A stretch of DNA of 47,540 nucleotides from JAQBDA01 sp964525785 (GTDB taxonomy: Bacteria > Chloroflexota > Anaerolineae > Anaerolineales > UBA4823): assembly GCA_964525785.1 (NCBI GenBank), contig CAZGIX010000010.1:1-47540 (forward strand), in the 5' to 3' direction. Under the pieces are notes generated by a model. That model worked only from the letters and a program-made list of their open reading frames with translations. It ran no database searches and was not told the origin of the DNA. Shown piece after piece: positions 32,569 through 39,984 of this stretch. How positions within the stretch are numbered: the stretch's first letter is position 1; every line of letters begins with the position of its first letter. A program made the position numbers and the translations under genes.

Positions 32569-32574
32569 TATAAT
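32569..32574 (+). promoter_or_regulatory. -10 box for ruvB (leaderless type)
   Basis: TATAAT with 7 nt before the ruvB ATG at 32582, so the transcript would begin at or beside the start codon. A weak -35 (TTGTGT, 32546-32551) has 17-bp spacing. No Shine-Dalgarno is present. Confidence 0.55.
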
Positions 32575-32581
32575 TTTCCCT

Positions 32582-33610
32582 ATGAATGATGCCCCCAACC
32601 GCTTAATCACCCCCGCGCCGCAACCCGATGACCACATGGATCAGGCGCTGCGCCCGCGCCGCCTGGCAGACCTGATCGGTCAGGAACGAGTCAAAGAGAA
32701 CCTGGCGATCTTGATCGACGCTGCCCGCCAGCGCAGCGAGCCGCTGGATCACGTGCTTTTCTACGGGCCGCCGGGCCTGGGCAAAACCACCCTGGCGCAC
32801 ATCCTGGCAAATGAGATGGGTGTCAATATCAAGATCACTGCCGGGCCGGCGATCGAACGCCCGGGCGATCTGGCAGCCATCCTCTCCAACCTGCGCGCCG
32901 GCGATGTGCTGTTTATTGATGAGGTCCACCGCCTGGGGCGCGTCATCGAGGAAGTGCTCTACCCGGCGATGGAGGATTTTGCCCTGGATATCATCATCGG
33001 GAAGGGTCCTTCGGCGCGTTCGATCCGCCTCAAGCTGCCGCACTTCACCGTCATCGGGGCAACCACACGCCTGGCGTTGGTGACTGCTCCACTGAGAGCG
33101 CGCTTCGGTGTGGTGCACCGGTTGGATTACTACGACCAGGAAGCCCTGCGCCAGATTATCAGCCGGGGAGCGCGCGTGCTGGGCATCGAGACCGACCCGG
33201 AGGGCGTGGATGAGATTGCCCTGCGCGGCCGCGGCACTCCCCGCGTCGCCCTGCGCTTGCTGCGCCGTGTGCGCGACTATGCCGAGGTGCGCGCCAACGG
33301 GGTGATCACGCGCCAGGTCGCTCACCAGGCGCTGGATCTGATGGATGTGGACCACCGCGGGTTGGATGACATCGACCGCCGCGTGCTGCGTACGATCATC
33401 GAGAAATACAGCGGCGGGCCGGTCGGCTTGAGCACCATCGCCGCCTCGATCAGCGAAGAGCCGGATACCATCATGGATGTCGTCGAGCCCTACCTGCTGC
33501 AGCTCGGCTTCCTGGATCGCACACCCCAGGGGCGCACCGCCACCCGCCTGGCGTACGAGCACCTCGAATTGGCGTTCCCGGCTGACGAACAGCCGCGTTT
33601 GTTTGATTGA
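32582..33610 (+). CDS. ruvB: Holliday junction DNA helicase RuvB
   Basis: 342 residues, normal length. RuvB hexamers drive branch migration of Holliday junctions with RuvA. Visible features: LRPRRLADLIGQERVKENL at the N-terminus, Walker A GPPGLGKTTLAHI, Walker B LFIDEVHRL, the sensor/arginine-finger segment GATTRLALVTAPLRARFG and the C-terminal winged helix with GGPVGLSTIAASI and RTPQGRTATRLAYEHL. A DUF2905 gene begins 4 bp after the stop, then queA and udg. ruvA and ruvC are not in the window. Confidence 0.98.
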   Translation: MNDAPNRLITPAPQPDDHMDQALRPRRLADLIGQERVKENLAILIDAARQRSEPLDHVLFYGPPGLGKTTLAHILANEMGVNIKITAGPAIERPGDLAAILSNLRAGDVLFIDEVHRLGRVIEEVLYPAMEDFALDIIIGKGPSARSIRLKLPHFTVIGATTRLALVTAPLRARFGVVHRLDYYDQEALRQIISRGARVLGIETDPEGVDEIALRGRGTPRVALRLLRRVRDYAEVRANGVITRQVAHQALDLMDVDHRGLDDIDRRVLRTIIEKYSGGPVGLSTIAASISEEPDTIMDVVEPYLLQLGFLDRTPQGRTATRLAYEHLELAFPADEQPRLFD

Positions 33611-33614
33611 TCCT

Positions 33615-33842
33615 ATGGCCTCGATTGCGCGTTTCCTGATGATCGCCGGAGTGGTATTCTTCCTGGTCGGCGGCTTGCTGTACCTTGCGGGACGCGCCGG
33701 CTTGCCGTTGGGACGATTACCCGGGGATATTCGCATCCAGAGCGGAAATGTCACCTGTCTGATCCCCCTGGTAACCTCCATCTTGCTCTCGATCGTGCTG
33801 ACCGTCGTGCTGAACCTCGTTATCCGCTTCTTGAACCGCTGA
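33615..33842 (+). CDS. DUF2905 small membrane protein
   Basis: 75 residues from the ATG at 33615, four bases after the ruvB stop. Two hydrophobic helices (about 6-24 and 46-70) flank a short conserved loop LPLGRLPGDIRIQSGN, the core of DUF2905. The family is found next to ruvB and queA in many phyla; its function is unknown. Translation is probably coupled to ruvB. Confidence 0.9.
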   Translation: MASIARFLMIAGVVFFLVGGLLYLAGRAGLPLGRLPGDIRIQSGNVTCLIPLVTSILLSIVLTVVLNLVIRFLNR

Positions 33843-33923
33843 TCTGCATCCCAGGATCGCAGTCCCACGGCTCGAAGCATCCAGATTGGAAACCGGGCTG
33901 CTTCGCTGTAAAGCCTGCCGCCA

Positions 33924-34946
33924 GTGAAAACCAGCGACTACGATTACGATTTGCCTCCCGAATTCATCGCCCAGACCCCGGTGGAGCCGCGCGATTCGTC
34001 ACGGCTACAGGTGCTGCACCGCCAATCCGGAGAGATCGAGCACGCCCATTTCTACGATCTGCCGCGCTACCTGAAACCCGGCGACCTGCTGGTGCTCAAC
34101 GAGACGCGCGTGCTGCCGGCGCGCCTGTACGCGCGTAAAATTCCAGGCGGGGGGAGAGCCGAGATCCTGCTGCTGCGTCGCCAATCCGCTTTGACCTGGG
34201 AGGCCCTGGTGGGCGGCAAAGGGCTGAATCCTGGGGTGAAAGTGCAGGTAGAATCAGGCCCTGCGGCGGAGATCATTACCAACCTGGGCAGCTCACGGCG
34301 CCTGGTGCAGTTCGACCGGCCCGTGGAAGATTACCTGGCAGCCGCAGGGCATGTCCCTCTGCCGCCGTACATCCACGCTGCAGTGGAAGATCCCGAGCGC
34401 TACCAGACCGTGTATGCCCGCCAGCCCGGCTCGGCCGCCGCTCCGACGGCAGGATTGCACTTCACGCCCCGGCTGCTGGCTGAGCTGCAGGACGCCGGGA
34501 TCGAGCTTACCAGCCTGATACTGCACGTCGGGTTAGACACCTTCGTTCCCGTCACCGAGGCCGACCCGCGCACCCACAAAATCCACACCGAGTGGTGCCG
34601 TGTCCCTCCAGAAGCTGCCCAGGCTGTCAGAGACGCCCACCGGCGCGGTGGGCGAGTGGTCGCGGTCGGCACTACCAGCGTGCGCACCCTGGAGAGCGCC
34701 GCACGCCGCGCCGCTCCTGACGAGTCGCTTGCAGCTTACGAAGGCCCCACCGATTTGTTCATCCTGCCAGGCTACCGCTTTCAAGTCGTGGATGCCCTGG
34801 TCACCAACTTCCACCTGCCGCGCTCCACCCTGATCATGCTGGTGAGCGCATTTGCAAGGCGTGAGATGATCCTGAGGGCATACGAGATCGCCAAACAGGA
34901 GGGCTACCGCTTCTACTCCTTCGGAGATGCGATGCTGATATTATGA
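33924..34946 (+). CDS. queA: tRNA preQ1(34) S-adenosylmethionine ribosyltransferase-isomerase QueA
   Basis: 340 residues from a GTG start at 33924 (no ATG in a suitable place; no clear Shine-Dalgarno). QueA adds the ribosyl part of SAM to preQ1 at the tRNA wobble base, giving epoxyqueuosine. Conserved segments: YDYDLPPEFIAQTPVEPRDS, GDLLVLNETRVLPARL, PTAGLHFTPRLL, HVGLDTFVPV, HTEWCRVP and AVGTTSVRTLE. The 3' end overlaps udg by 4 bp (ATGA). Confidence 0.96.
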   Translation: MKTSDYDYDLPPEFIAQTPVEPRDSSRLQVLHRQSGEIEHAHFYDLPRYLKPGDLLVLNETRVLPARLYARKIPGGGRAEILLLRRQSALTWEALVGGKGLNPGVKVQVESGPAAEIITNLGSSRRLVQFDRPVEDYLAAAGHVPLPPYIHAAVEDPERYQTVYARQPGSAAAPTAGLHFTPRLLAELQDAGIELTSLILHVGLDTFVPVTEADPRTHKIHTEWCRVPPEAAQAVRDAHRRGGRVVAVGTTSVRTLESAARRAAPDESLAAYEGPTDLFILPGYRFQVVDALVTNFHLPRSTLIMLVSAFARREMILRAYEIAKQEGYRFYSFGDAMLIL

Positions 34947-35629
34947 ACGTATGGGAACAACTGGAAACTGAGATCGTCGCCTGCAGGTTGTGCCCGCGCC
35001 TGGTCGAGTGGCGCGAGAAGGTAGCGCGAGAGCGCCGCCGCGCCTACAGGGATTGGGAGTATTGGGGCAAACCCGTACCTGGATTTGGGGATGTGCATGC
35101 CCGCCTGCTGGTGATCGGTCTGGCGCCTGGAGCGCATGGCGCCAACCGCACCGGACGCATGTTCACCGGGGATGGATCGGGTGAATTCCTCTATCGAGCG
35201 CTGCACGCGGTTGGATTTGCCAGCCAGCCGTTCGCCATCTCGCGCGATGACAGTCTGACCCTGGAGGGGTTATACATATCGGCTGTGTGCCGCTGTGCCC
35301 CTCCGGACAACAAACCCTCCCCTGGGGAGATATCTAACTGCCTGCCGTACCTTGAGCGGGAGATGAAGCTGTTGACAGGTGTCGAAGGCATCGTCGCTCT
35401 GGGGCGGATCGCTTTCGATAACACCCTGCACTTGCTGCGCCAGGGCGGTGCTGCTATTCCACGGCTGGATTTCGCCCACGGCGCAAATTACCGCCTGGGA
35501 GAGTCCCTGCCGTGGATGCTGGCTTCTTACCACCCCAGCCGGCAGAACACCCAGACCGGGCGCCTGACCCGGGAGATGTTCGATCTAATCTGGTCGAAAG
35601 CCAGGGAGTTGCTGACCGAGGGGGAGTAG
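34943..35629 (+). CDS. Uracil-DNA glycosylase, family 5 (UdgB-like)
   Basis: 228 residues. The Fe-S cysteines are visible: ACRLCPRL near the N-terminus, then AVCRCAPP and SNCLPYL. The active-site motif is GLAPGAHGANRTGRMF and the C-terminal motif SYHPSRQNTQTGRLT, both of the family 5 type, in which the first motif lacks the Asp/Asn of families 1 and 4. Enzymes of this family remove uracil and other deaminated bases and are most common in thermophiles, Deinococcus-Thermus and Actinobacteria. It overlaps queA by 4 bp and is the last gene of the ruvB run. Confidence 0.92.
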   Translation: MNVWEQLETEIVACRLCPRLVEWREKVARERRRAYRDWEYWGKPVPGFGDVHARLLVIGLAPGAHGANRTGRMFTGDGSGEFLYRALHAVGFASQPFAISRDDSLTLEGLYISAVCRCAPPDNKPSPGEISNCLPYLEREMKLLTGVEGIVALGRIAFDNTLHLLRQGGAAIPRLDFAHGANYRLGESLPWMLASYHPSRQNTQTGRLTREMFDLIWSKARELLTEGE

Positions 35630-35674
35630 GGCAGGCTGACGCGGCCTGAACCATCGTCGCCGCTGGCGCAGAGA

Positions 35675-37129
35675 TTACATAGGCATGATGCGGTTGCGCC
35701 CGGCCTGCTTGGCAGCGTACATGGCGGCATCGGCGCGGCCGATCAGCATATCCAGATTGGTGATTTCCGTGGTCAGACCGGCGACGCCCAGGCTGATGCT
35801 CACCCGCAGCAGGTGCTCCTCCACCGACAGCCTGGTCTCGGATACATTACGCCGCAGGCGCTCTGCAACCAGGCCTCCCATGCGCACATGTGTCTCTGGC
35901 AGGAGCAGGATGAATTCATCCCCACCGTAGCGCCCAAGGATATCTACTTTACGAAGGCCCTTGCTGCAGCGGGCGGCGATACTGCGCAGGACAAGGTCGC
36001 CAGTCACGTGCCCGTAATGGTCGTTGATGTACTTGAAATTATCGACATCGATCATCACCGCTGTCAGCGGGTGTTTGAAGCGGAAGCTGCGCTCGATCTC
36101 GCGCTGCCCAAGCTCGAAGAAACCTCGCCGGTTGTACAGGCCGGTGAGAGAGTCGGTAATGGCTGATTTCTGGGCTTCGGAATGCAGCTCGGAGTTGTGG
36201 ATGGCGTTTGTGGCTGTGCTTGCAAAACTGACCAGCAGACGCAAGTCTGAGTCTGTAAAGGCGCCCACCGAGGGCGATTCGAGCGAGATCGCTCCCAAGA
36301 TGCGCTCCTTTAAGACCAGCGGGGCGACGATCACCGAGCGAATAGCGTTCATCTCAGGGATCAGATCTTTGCGCGGATTGGGGATCTCGCCCGCGGCATC
36401 CCGGTAGATCAGCGGACGCCGTTCGCGCACTGCCCGGGCAACGTAACCGCTGGTCTCTGAGTAAGAGAACTTTTTGATCCGTGGATCAGCGTACCCGCGG
36501 CTGGCGCGCAGCTCAAGCTGCCCCGTGTCCTTGGCGATCAGGTGGAGGGTGGCTTTTTGGGCAATTGGGAGAGCGCCAATGGCGGCGTCCAGGATCTGCC
36601 CAAGCAGCGTTTCTGAGTTGAGTGTGGAGAGCAGGGCACGCGTGGCGGTATGCAAGGCAGACAGCTCGCGGTTATGCTGTTCTGCAACCATCTCTGCCCG
36701 CTTCAGGGCGGTGATATCATGCCCGACAGCCTGGATTTCGACCAGCACTCCCTGGCTGTCGAAGTAACCCCGGCATGTCCACTGCTGCCAGCGCATTTGA
36801 TGATCGTCTTCGTGGTTCGTATGGCCGAAATTGAATTCGGGCTGCTCGGTGGTCAGTGCATCGATCTGCGGTCGAATATCTGATCCGTTTGCCTGCCCGA
36901 TGTAATCTAAGAAGTTCGTTATTCGCTCCGATTTGCTCATCACTAAGGCGACATTATTGAATGCCTGGTTGGCGAATTGAATTTCACCATCCGGCAGCAA
37001 ACGGACGATATAGATGTTTTCACTATCCGAGATGGCTTTATAGTGAGCCTCGACTATCCCCAGGCGCTTGCGCAGATCGTCAAGCTGTTTTTGGAGTACC
37101 TCGATATCCGTTGCCCGGTAATCTGTCAC
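35675..37129 (-). CDS. Diguanylate cyclase with PAS and GAF domains
   Basis: 484 residues from a GTG at 37129, with GAGAGG upstream. An N-terminal coiled coil (about 5-27) precedes a PAS domain (about 30-140, ending VEIQAVGHDITALKRAE), a GAF domain (about 165-310, AIRSVIVAPLVLKERILGAI) and a GGDEF domain (about 325-484: TDSLTGLYNRRGF and GRYGGDEF). The GGDEF active site is intact, so it should make cyclic di-GMP from two GTP. An inhibitory I-site RxxD (RKVD) lies five residues before GGDEF, which implies product feedback inhibition. No membrane segment is present. No EAL or PilZ gene lies in the window. Its ligand is unknown. Confidence 0.95.
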   Translation of the reverse strand: MTDYRATDIEVLQKQLDDLRKRLGIVEAHYKAISDSENIYIVRLLPDGEIQFANQAFNNVALVMSKSERITNFLDYIGQANGSDIRPQIDALTTEQPEFNFGHTNHEDDHQMRWQQWTCRGYFDSQGVLVEIQAVGHDITALKRAEMVAEQHNRELSALHTATRALLSTLNSETLLGQILDAAIGALPIAQKATLHLIAKDTGQLELRASRGYADPRIKKFSYSETSGYVARAVRERRPLIYRDAAGEIPNPRKDLIPEMNAIRSVIVAPLVLKERILGAISLESPSVGAFTDSDLRLLVSFASTATNAIHNSELHSEAQKSAITDSLTGLYNRRGFFELGQREIERSFRFKHPLTAVMIDVDNFKYINDHYGHVTGDLVLRSIAARCSKGLRKVDILGRYGGDEFILLLPETHVRMGGLVAERLRRNVSETRLSVEEHLLRVSISLGVAGLTTEITNLDMLIGRADAAMYAAKQAGRNRIMPM

Positions 37130-37384
37130 GTGCGCCTCTCAGGCATTGTGCAGCAGATGCCAGCGATAATCAGCCCCCGCAGGAGAGGTATGCCCTCCAT
37201 GCGGCACTAATTATTCCCCCGGCTTCTGACGACAAAGGATAACCCCAGATATGGGTGGTCTCATCAGTTTCTCGCCATATGTGGCTGGATATCTTATTTT
37301 ACAGGAAAAATGCAGGTGTGAGAAGCGCCAGTTTGTGGACCATCCTTAAAGATTTCACGCGCCGCAGAATTAGACGGTGGGCAA

Positions 37385-37927
37385 TTATCCACTGCGTGGG
37401 GCGAAGCTGACCTCATCCCGCCGCAGTAGAGCGAAAGGCACATGGAAAGGCTTCATCGCTGCCTGGTTCAGAGCGCTGATCTCGATATCATATAGCGATG
37501 TGAATGTCTCTTTGGTGACATCCAGGTAGCGCTCCAGATCTGTCTGGGTAGACATGCGGATGGCGCCATCCATACGGAATTGCCCTACCAGGACCGTCAC
37601 CGGGGCCATCTTGCGCAACGGCTCAGCCGGATCGTAATCGAGCGGGTCGCTTGCCGGAGGCCGCATGTGGAGGGCGATCACCTGGGAAGTGGGCAGGTAA
37701 AGCTCACTAAAGTTCATTGTACGGGGGTTGGCGCTGCTTAAATCAATCAACTGGGCCGTAAAGACAGTGATGAACTGCGGGACCATCGGCGTGCGCAGCC
37801 AGGTGCTTACACGGATGACTTTCTTGGTCACTACTTCGCCCGCAACCAGGCTGTCCGCGGTGTAAATCATTACCGGAGTGGCTTTCTCCTCTTCGGAGAG
37901 TGTATAGGGCTTGAGGGTCATGTCCAT
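37385..37927 (-). CDS. Conserved-looking protein of unknown function
   Basis: 180 residues from the ATG at 37927, supported by AAAGGA ten bases upstream and by a TATAAT box at 37952-37957; an earlier ATG at 37969 would lie upstream of that promoter. The protein is soluble. Two similar beta-rich segments can be seen: DSLVAGEVVTKKVIRVSTWL (about 26-45) and LVGQFRMDGAIRMSTQTDL (about 112-130), each resembling a strand-loop pattern with a conserved Gly. I do not recognise the family with confidence. It stands alone between a diguanylate cyclase and a divergent nucleoside phosphorylase gene. Confidence 0.7.
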   Translation of the reverse strand: MDMTLKPYTLSEEEKATPVMIYTADSLVAGEVVTKKVIRVSTWLRTPMVPQFITVFTAQLIDLSSANPRTMNFSELYLPTSQVIALHMRPPASDPLDYDPAEPLRKMAPVTVLVGQFRMDGAIRMSTQTDLERYLDVTKETFTSLYDIEISALNQAAMKPFHVPFALLRRDEVSFAPRSG

Positions 37928-37951
37928 TTTTGAACTGTCCTTTGTTGATGG

Positions 37952-37957
37952 ATTATA
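37952..37957 (-). promoter_or_regulatory. -10 box of the unknown protein gene at 37385
   Basis: TATAAT on the minus strand, 24 bp before the preferred ATG (37927); a Shine-Dalgarno-like AAAGGA lies between. No -35 consensus is seen. Confidence 0.45.
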
Positions 37958-38004
37958 ATCCTCTATCATTAAGTTGTTCTCTTGCCAGGCATTGATACTT
38001 TTAG

Positions 38005-38037
38005 GGGGATGAGTGCGGCGCAGCCGCGCTCATCCCC
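38005..38037. repeat. 15-bp hairpin in a divergent promoter region
   Basis: A 15-bp stem with one G-T wobble and a three-base loop (GCA): GGGGATGAGTGCGGC pairs with GCCGCGCTCATCCCC. It lies between two divergent genes, so it is not placed as a terminator, and neither side has a T-tract. It may be a protein-binding palindrome or a dispersed palindromic repeat. Confidence 0.65.
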
Positions 38038-38125
38038 AAAACAAGGAAATACATTATTTTAGCGAGAACACCACAAAGAGACTGACCAAGGATCGAGCCG
38101 AAATTGGATTGTGCGAGGGTAGAGG

Positions 38126-39430
38126 ATGCGTGCAGTTGATCTCATTATCAAAAAGCGGGATAGCGAGGAGCTGAGCCAGGAAGAGATCGAATTCTTCGTC
38201 CAGGCATATGCAACCGGTGAAATACCTGACTACCAGGCGTCAGCCCTGGCGATGGCGATCGTATTGAACGGTATGACGCCGCGTGAGACCACCGCGCTTA
38301 CCCTGGCTATGGCCCACTCAGGGGAGATGCTCGATCTGAGCCACGTGGTTCCGCTGGCGGTGGATAAGCATTCGACCGGCGGGGTCGGTGATAAGACCAC
38401 CCTGGTGGTCGAGCCGGTGGTCGCCTCCTGCGGTCTGCCGGTGGGGAAGATGTCCGGTCGCGGACTGGGATTCAGCGGCGGCACGCTGGATAAGATGGAA
38501 TCCATCCCCGGCTTTCGCACTGACCTGAGCACACAAGAGTTCTTGGACCAGCTCGCCGCAACCGGTCTGGTGCTGACCGGACAGAGCGCGGACCTGGCGC
38601 CAGCGGATGGCAAGCTGTACGCCCTGCGGGATGTGACCGGAACTGTCCAATCGATCCCCCTGATCGCATCTTCGGTTATGTCGAAAAAGATCGCCGCCGG
38701 CGCCCAGGCCATTGTCCTGGATGTCAAAGTGGGTGTGGGCGCTTTTATGGAAAACCTGGAAGAGGCTCGCCAGCTGGCAGAGCTGATGGTCTCCATCGCC
38801 ACCCTGGCGGGGCGCAAGGCGGTAGCCTTGCTGTCGGACATGAACCAGCCGCTGGGATATGCGGTCGGCAACGCCCTGGAAGTCAAAGAGGCCCTGGAGA
38901 CGCTGCAGGGGGGCGGGCCGGAGGATTTCCGCGAGCATTGCCTGGCTGTAGCCGGATATATGCTCGCCCTGGGTGGATTGGCTGACAGCGAAGAACACGG
39001 TAAGCAGCTGGCTTTGGAGGCTATCCAGGATGGGCGCGGCTTAGAACGCTTCAAGACTCTGGTTGCCTCCCAGGGTGGGGATGTGCGCTACATCGATCAG
39101 CCTGAGCTGTTCCCCACCGCTCCCCTGATTGAGAGCATCCCTGCGCCGCGCTCTGGCTATCTCAGCGGCATCCACGCCCGCATGGTGGGTGAGATGGCGG
39201 TCCTGCTGGGAGCCGGTCGCTCGAAGAAAGAGGATCAAATCGATCACGCCGTGGGCATCGTCATCCACCACAAGGTCGGAGATAGGGTGGAGAAAGGCCA
39301 GTCGCTGTTTACCGTCCATGCCAACAGTGCAGACCTGCTCGAGCAAGCCCGGACCACGCTGCTTGCAGCCCACTCCTGGAGCGATGACCCGGTTGAGCCG
39401 CTGCCGCTCTTTTACGGCGTAGTCAAATAG
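38126..39430 (+). CDS. pdp: Pyrimidine-nucleoside phosphorylase
   Basis: 434 residues, usual length. It splits uridine, deoxyuridine or thymidine with phosphate into base and (deoxy)ribose-1-phosphate. Motifs: DLIIKKRDSEELSQEEI, VDKHSTGGVGDKTTLVVEP (phosphate loop), MSGRGLGFSGGTLDKME, and the C-terminal KAVALLSDMNQPLGYAVGN with a final domain containing GRSKKEDQIDHAVG. GAGGGTAGAGG lies before the ATG. The gene stands alone and ends in a strong intrinsic terminator. Thymidine phosphorylase (deoA) is closely related and cannot be fully excluded. Confidence 0.94.
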   Translation: MRAVDLIIKKRDSEELSQEEIEFFVQAYATGEIPDYQASALAMAIVLNGMTPRETTALTLAMAHSGEMLDLSHVVPLAVDKHSTGGVGDKTTLVVEPVVASCGLPVGKMSGRGLGFSGGTLDKMESIPGFRTDLSTQEFLDQLAATGLVLTGQSADLAPADGKLYALRDVTGTVQSIPLIASSVMSKKIAAGAQAIVLDVKVGVGAFMENLEEARQLAELMVSIATLAGRKAVALLSDMNQPLGYAVGNALEVKEALETLQGGGPEDFREHCLAVAGYMLALGGLADSEEHGKQLALEAIQDGRGLERFKTLVASQGGDVRYIDQPELFPTAPLIESIPAPRSGYLSGIHARMVGEMAVLLGAGRSKKEDQIDHAVGIVIHHKVGDRVEKGQSLFTVHANSADLLEQARTTLLAAHSWSDDPVEPLPLFYGVVK

Positions 39431-39449
39431 CTTGATTTGCAACCTGTTC

Positions 39450-39486
39450 GCGTTCGCCCGGCAACAACCGGGCGAACGCTTTTTTA
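39450..39486 (+). terminator. Intrinsic terminator of pdp
   Basis: A 12-bp perfect stem (GCGTTCGCCCGG with CCGGGCGAACGC) around a CAACAA loop, followed by six T residues, 19 bp after the pdp stop. A textbook rho-independent terminator. Confidence 0.95.
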
Positions 39487-39585
39487 AAATAGGATCCTTC
39501 TCGGTGCTCGGAGCTTGCGGATCAATCTCCTTTTGTCACTCTGAGTATCTCCACAGCGCAAGTGCATTTCTATCGTAAAGAAACA

Positions 39586-39677
39586 CGTCATGGCGAGGCG
39601 CGCAGCGACGAAGCCATCTCTCTTTGACAATGGTCCCAGGGCGAGACTGCTTCGCCAAAGACCGGCTCGCAGTGACG
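39586..39677. repeat. Dispersed intergenic inverted repeat (GTCATGGCGAGG...CGCAGTGACG type)
   Basis: CGTCATGGCGAGGCG and GCGACGAAGCCATCTC on the left match, in inverse order, GAGACTGCTTCGCC and GGCTCGCAGTGACG on the right, giving an imperfect long hairpin. Repeats of this wording (TCATTGCGAGG...AGCAATCTC) are common between genes in Chloroflexota and other bacteria. It lies in a gene-free stretch (39487-39984). The rest of that stretch shows only the paired inverted repeats described next. Confidence 0.7.
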
Positions 39678-39843
39678 GAGAGTTTCTTAAGCGCGGAGCG
39701 AAGAGTCTGGTTGTGACGTATCCAGCGGGATGTTGATACGTTATGTTACGACTCCCCAAAACAGTATCACATTTTGGGGTAGGAGAAGGGGCGCCGTTTG
39801 GTACCTGACCAGAACGATCATGTTATTTAATTGATGTGCATTT

Positions 39844-39950
39844 GCAAACCGCCAAATATATTTATTAACGCCATGAAATTTTTAGCGGTTTGCTTAAGTG
39901 ATTGGCCGGTTTTACATGACTTTTTTGTAAAGATACTTTCGGCCAATCGC
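39844..39950. promoter_or_regulatory. Two consecutive long-loop inverted repeats in the nat leader
   Basis: First repeat: GCAAACCGC (39844-39852) with GCGGTTTGC (39885-39893), loop 32 nt. Second: GATTGGCCG (39900-39908) with CGGCCAATC (39940-39948), extendable to 11 bp with one G-T pair, and with an inner TTTAC/GTAAA pairing. Both have AT-rich interiors and end 34 bp before the nat ATG. They may form RNA structures in the 5' leader or be binding sites; there is no match to a known riboswitch. Confidence 0.55.
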
Positions 39951-39984
39951 AATTTTATCGGAGAAGGTAAAGAGGCATCGGACA

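Noticed and set aside
37130..37384. Cyclic di-GMP riboswitch before the diguanylate cyclase gene
   Set aside because: No GEMM-type conserved bases or tetraloop/receptor arrangement could be found in this gap.
38005..38037. Hairpin considered as an intrinsic terminator
   Set aside because: The flanking genes diverge and neither strand has a T-tract after the stem.
39844..39950. Integron attC-like sites
   Set aside because: No GTTRRRY/RYYYAAC core pairs and no integrase or cassette array in the window.
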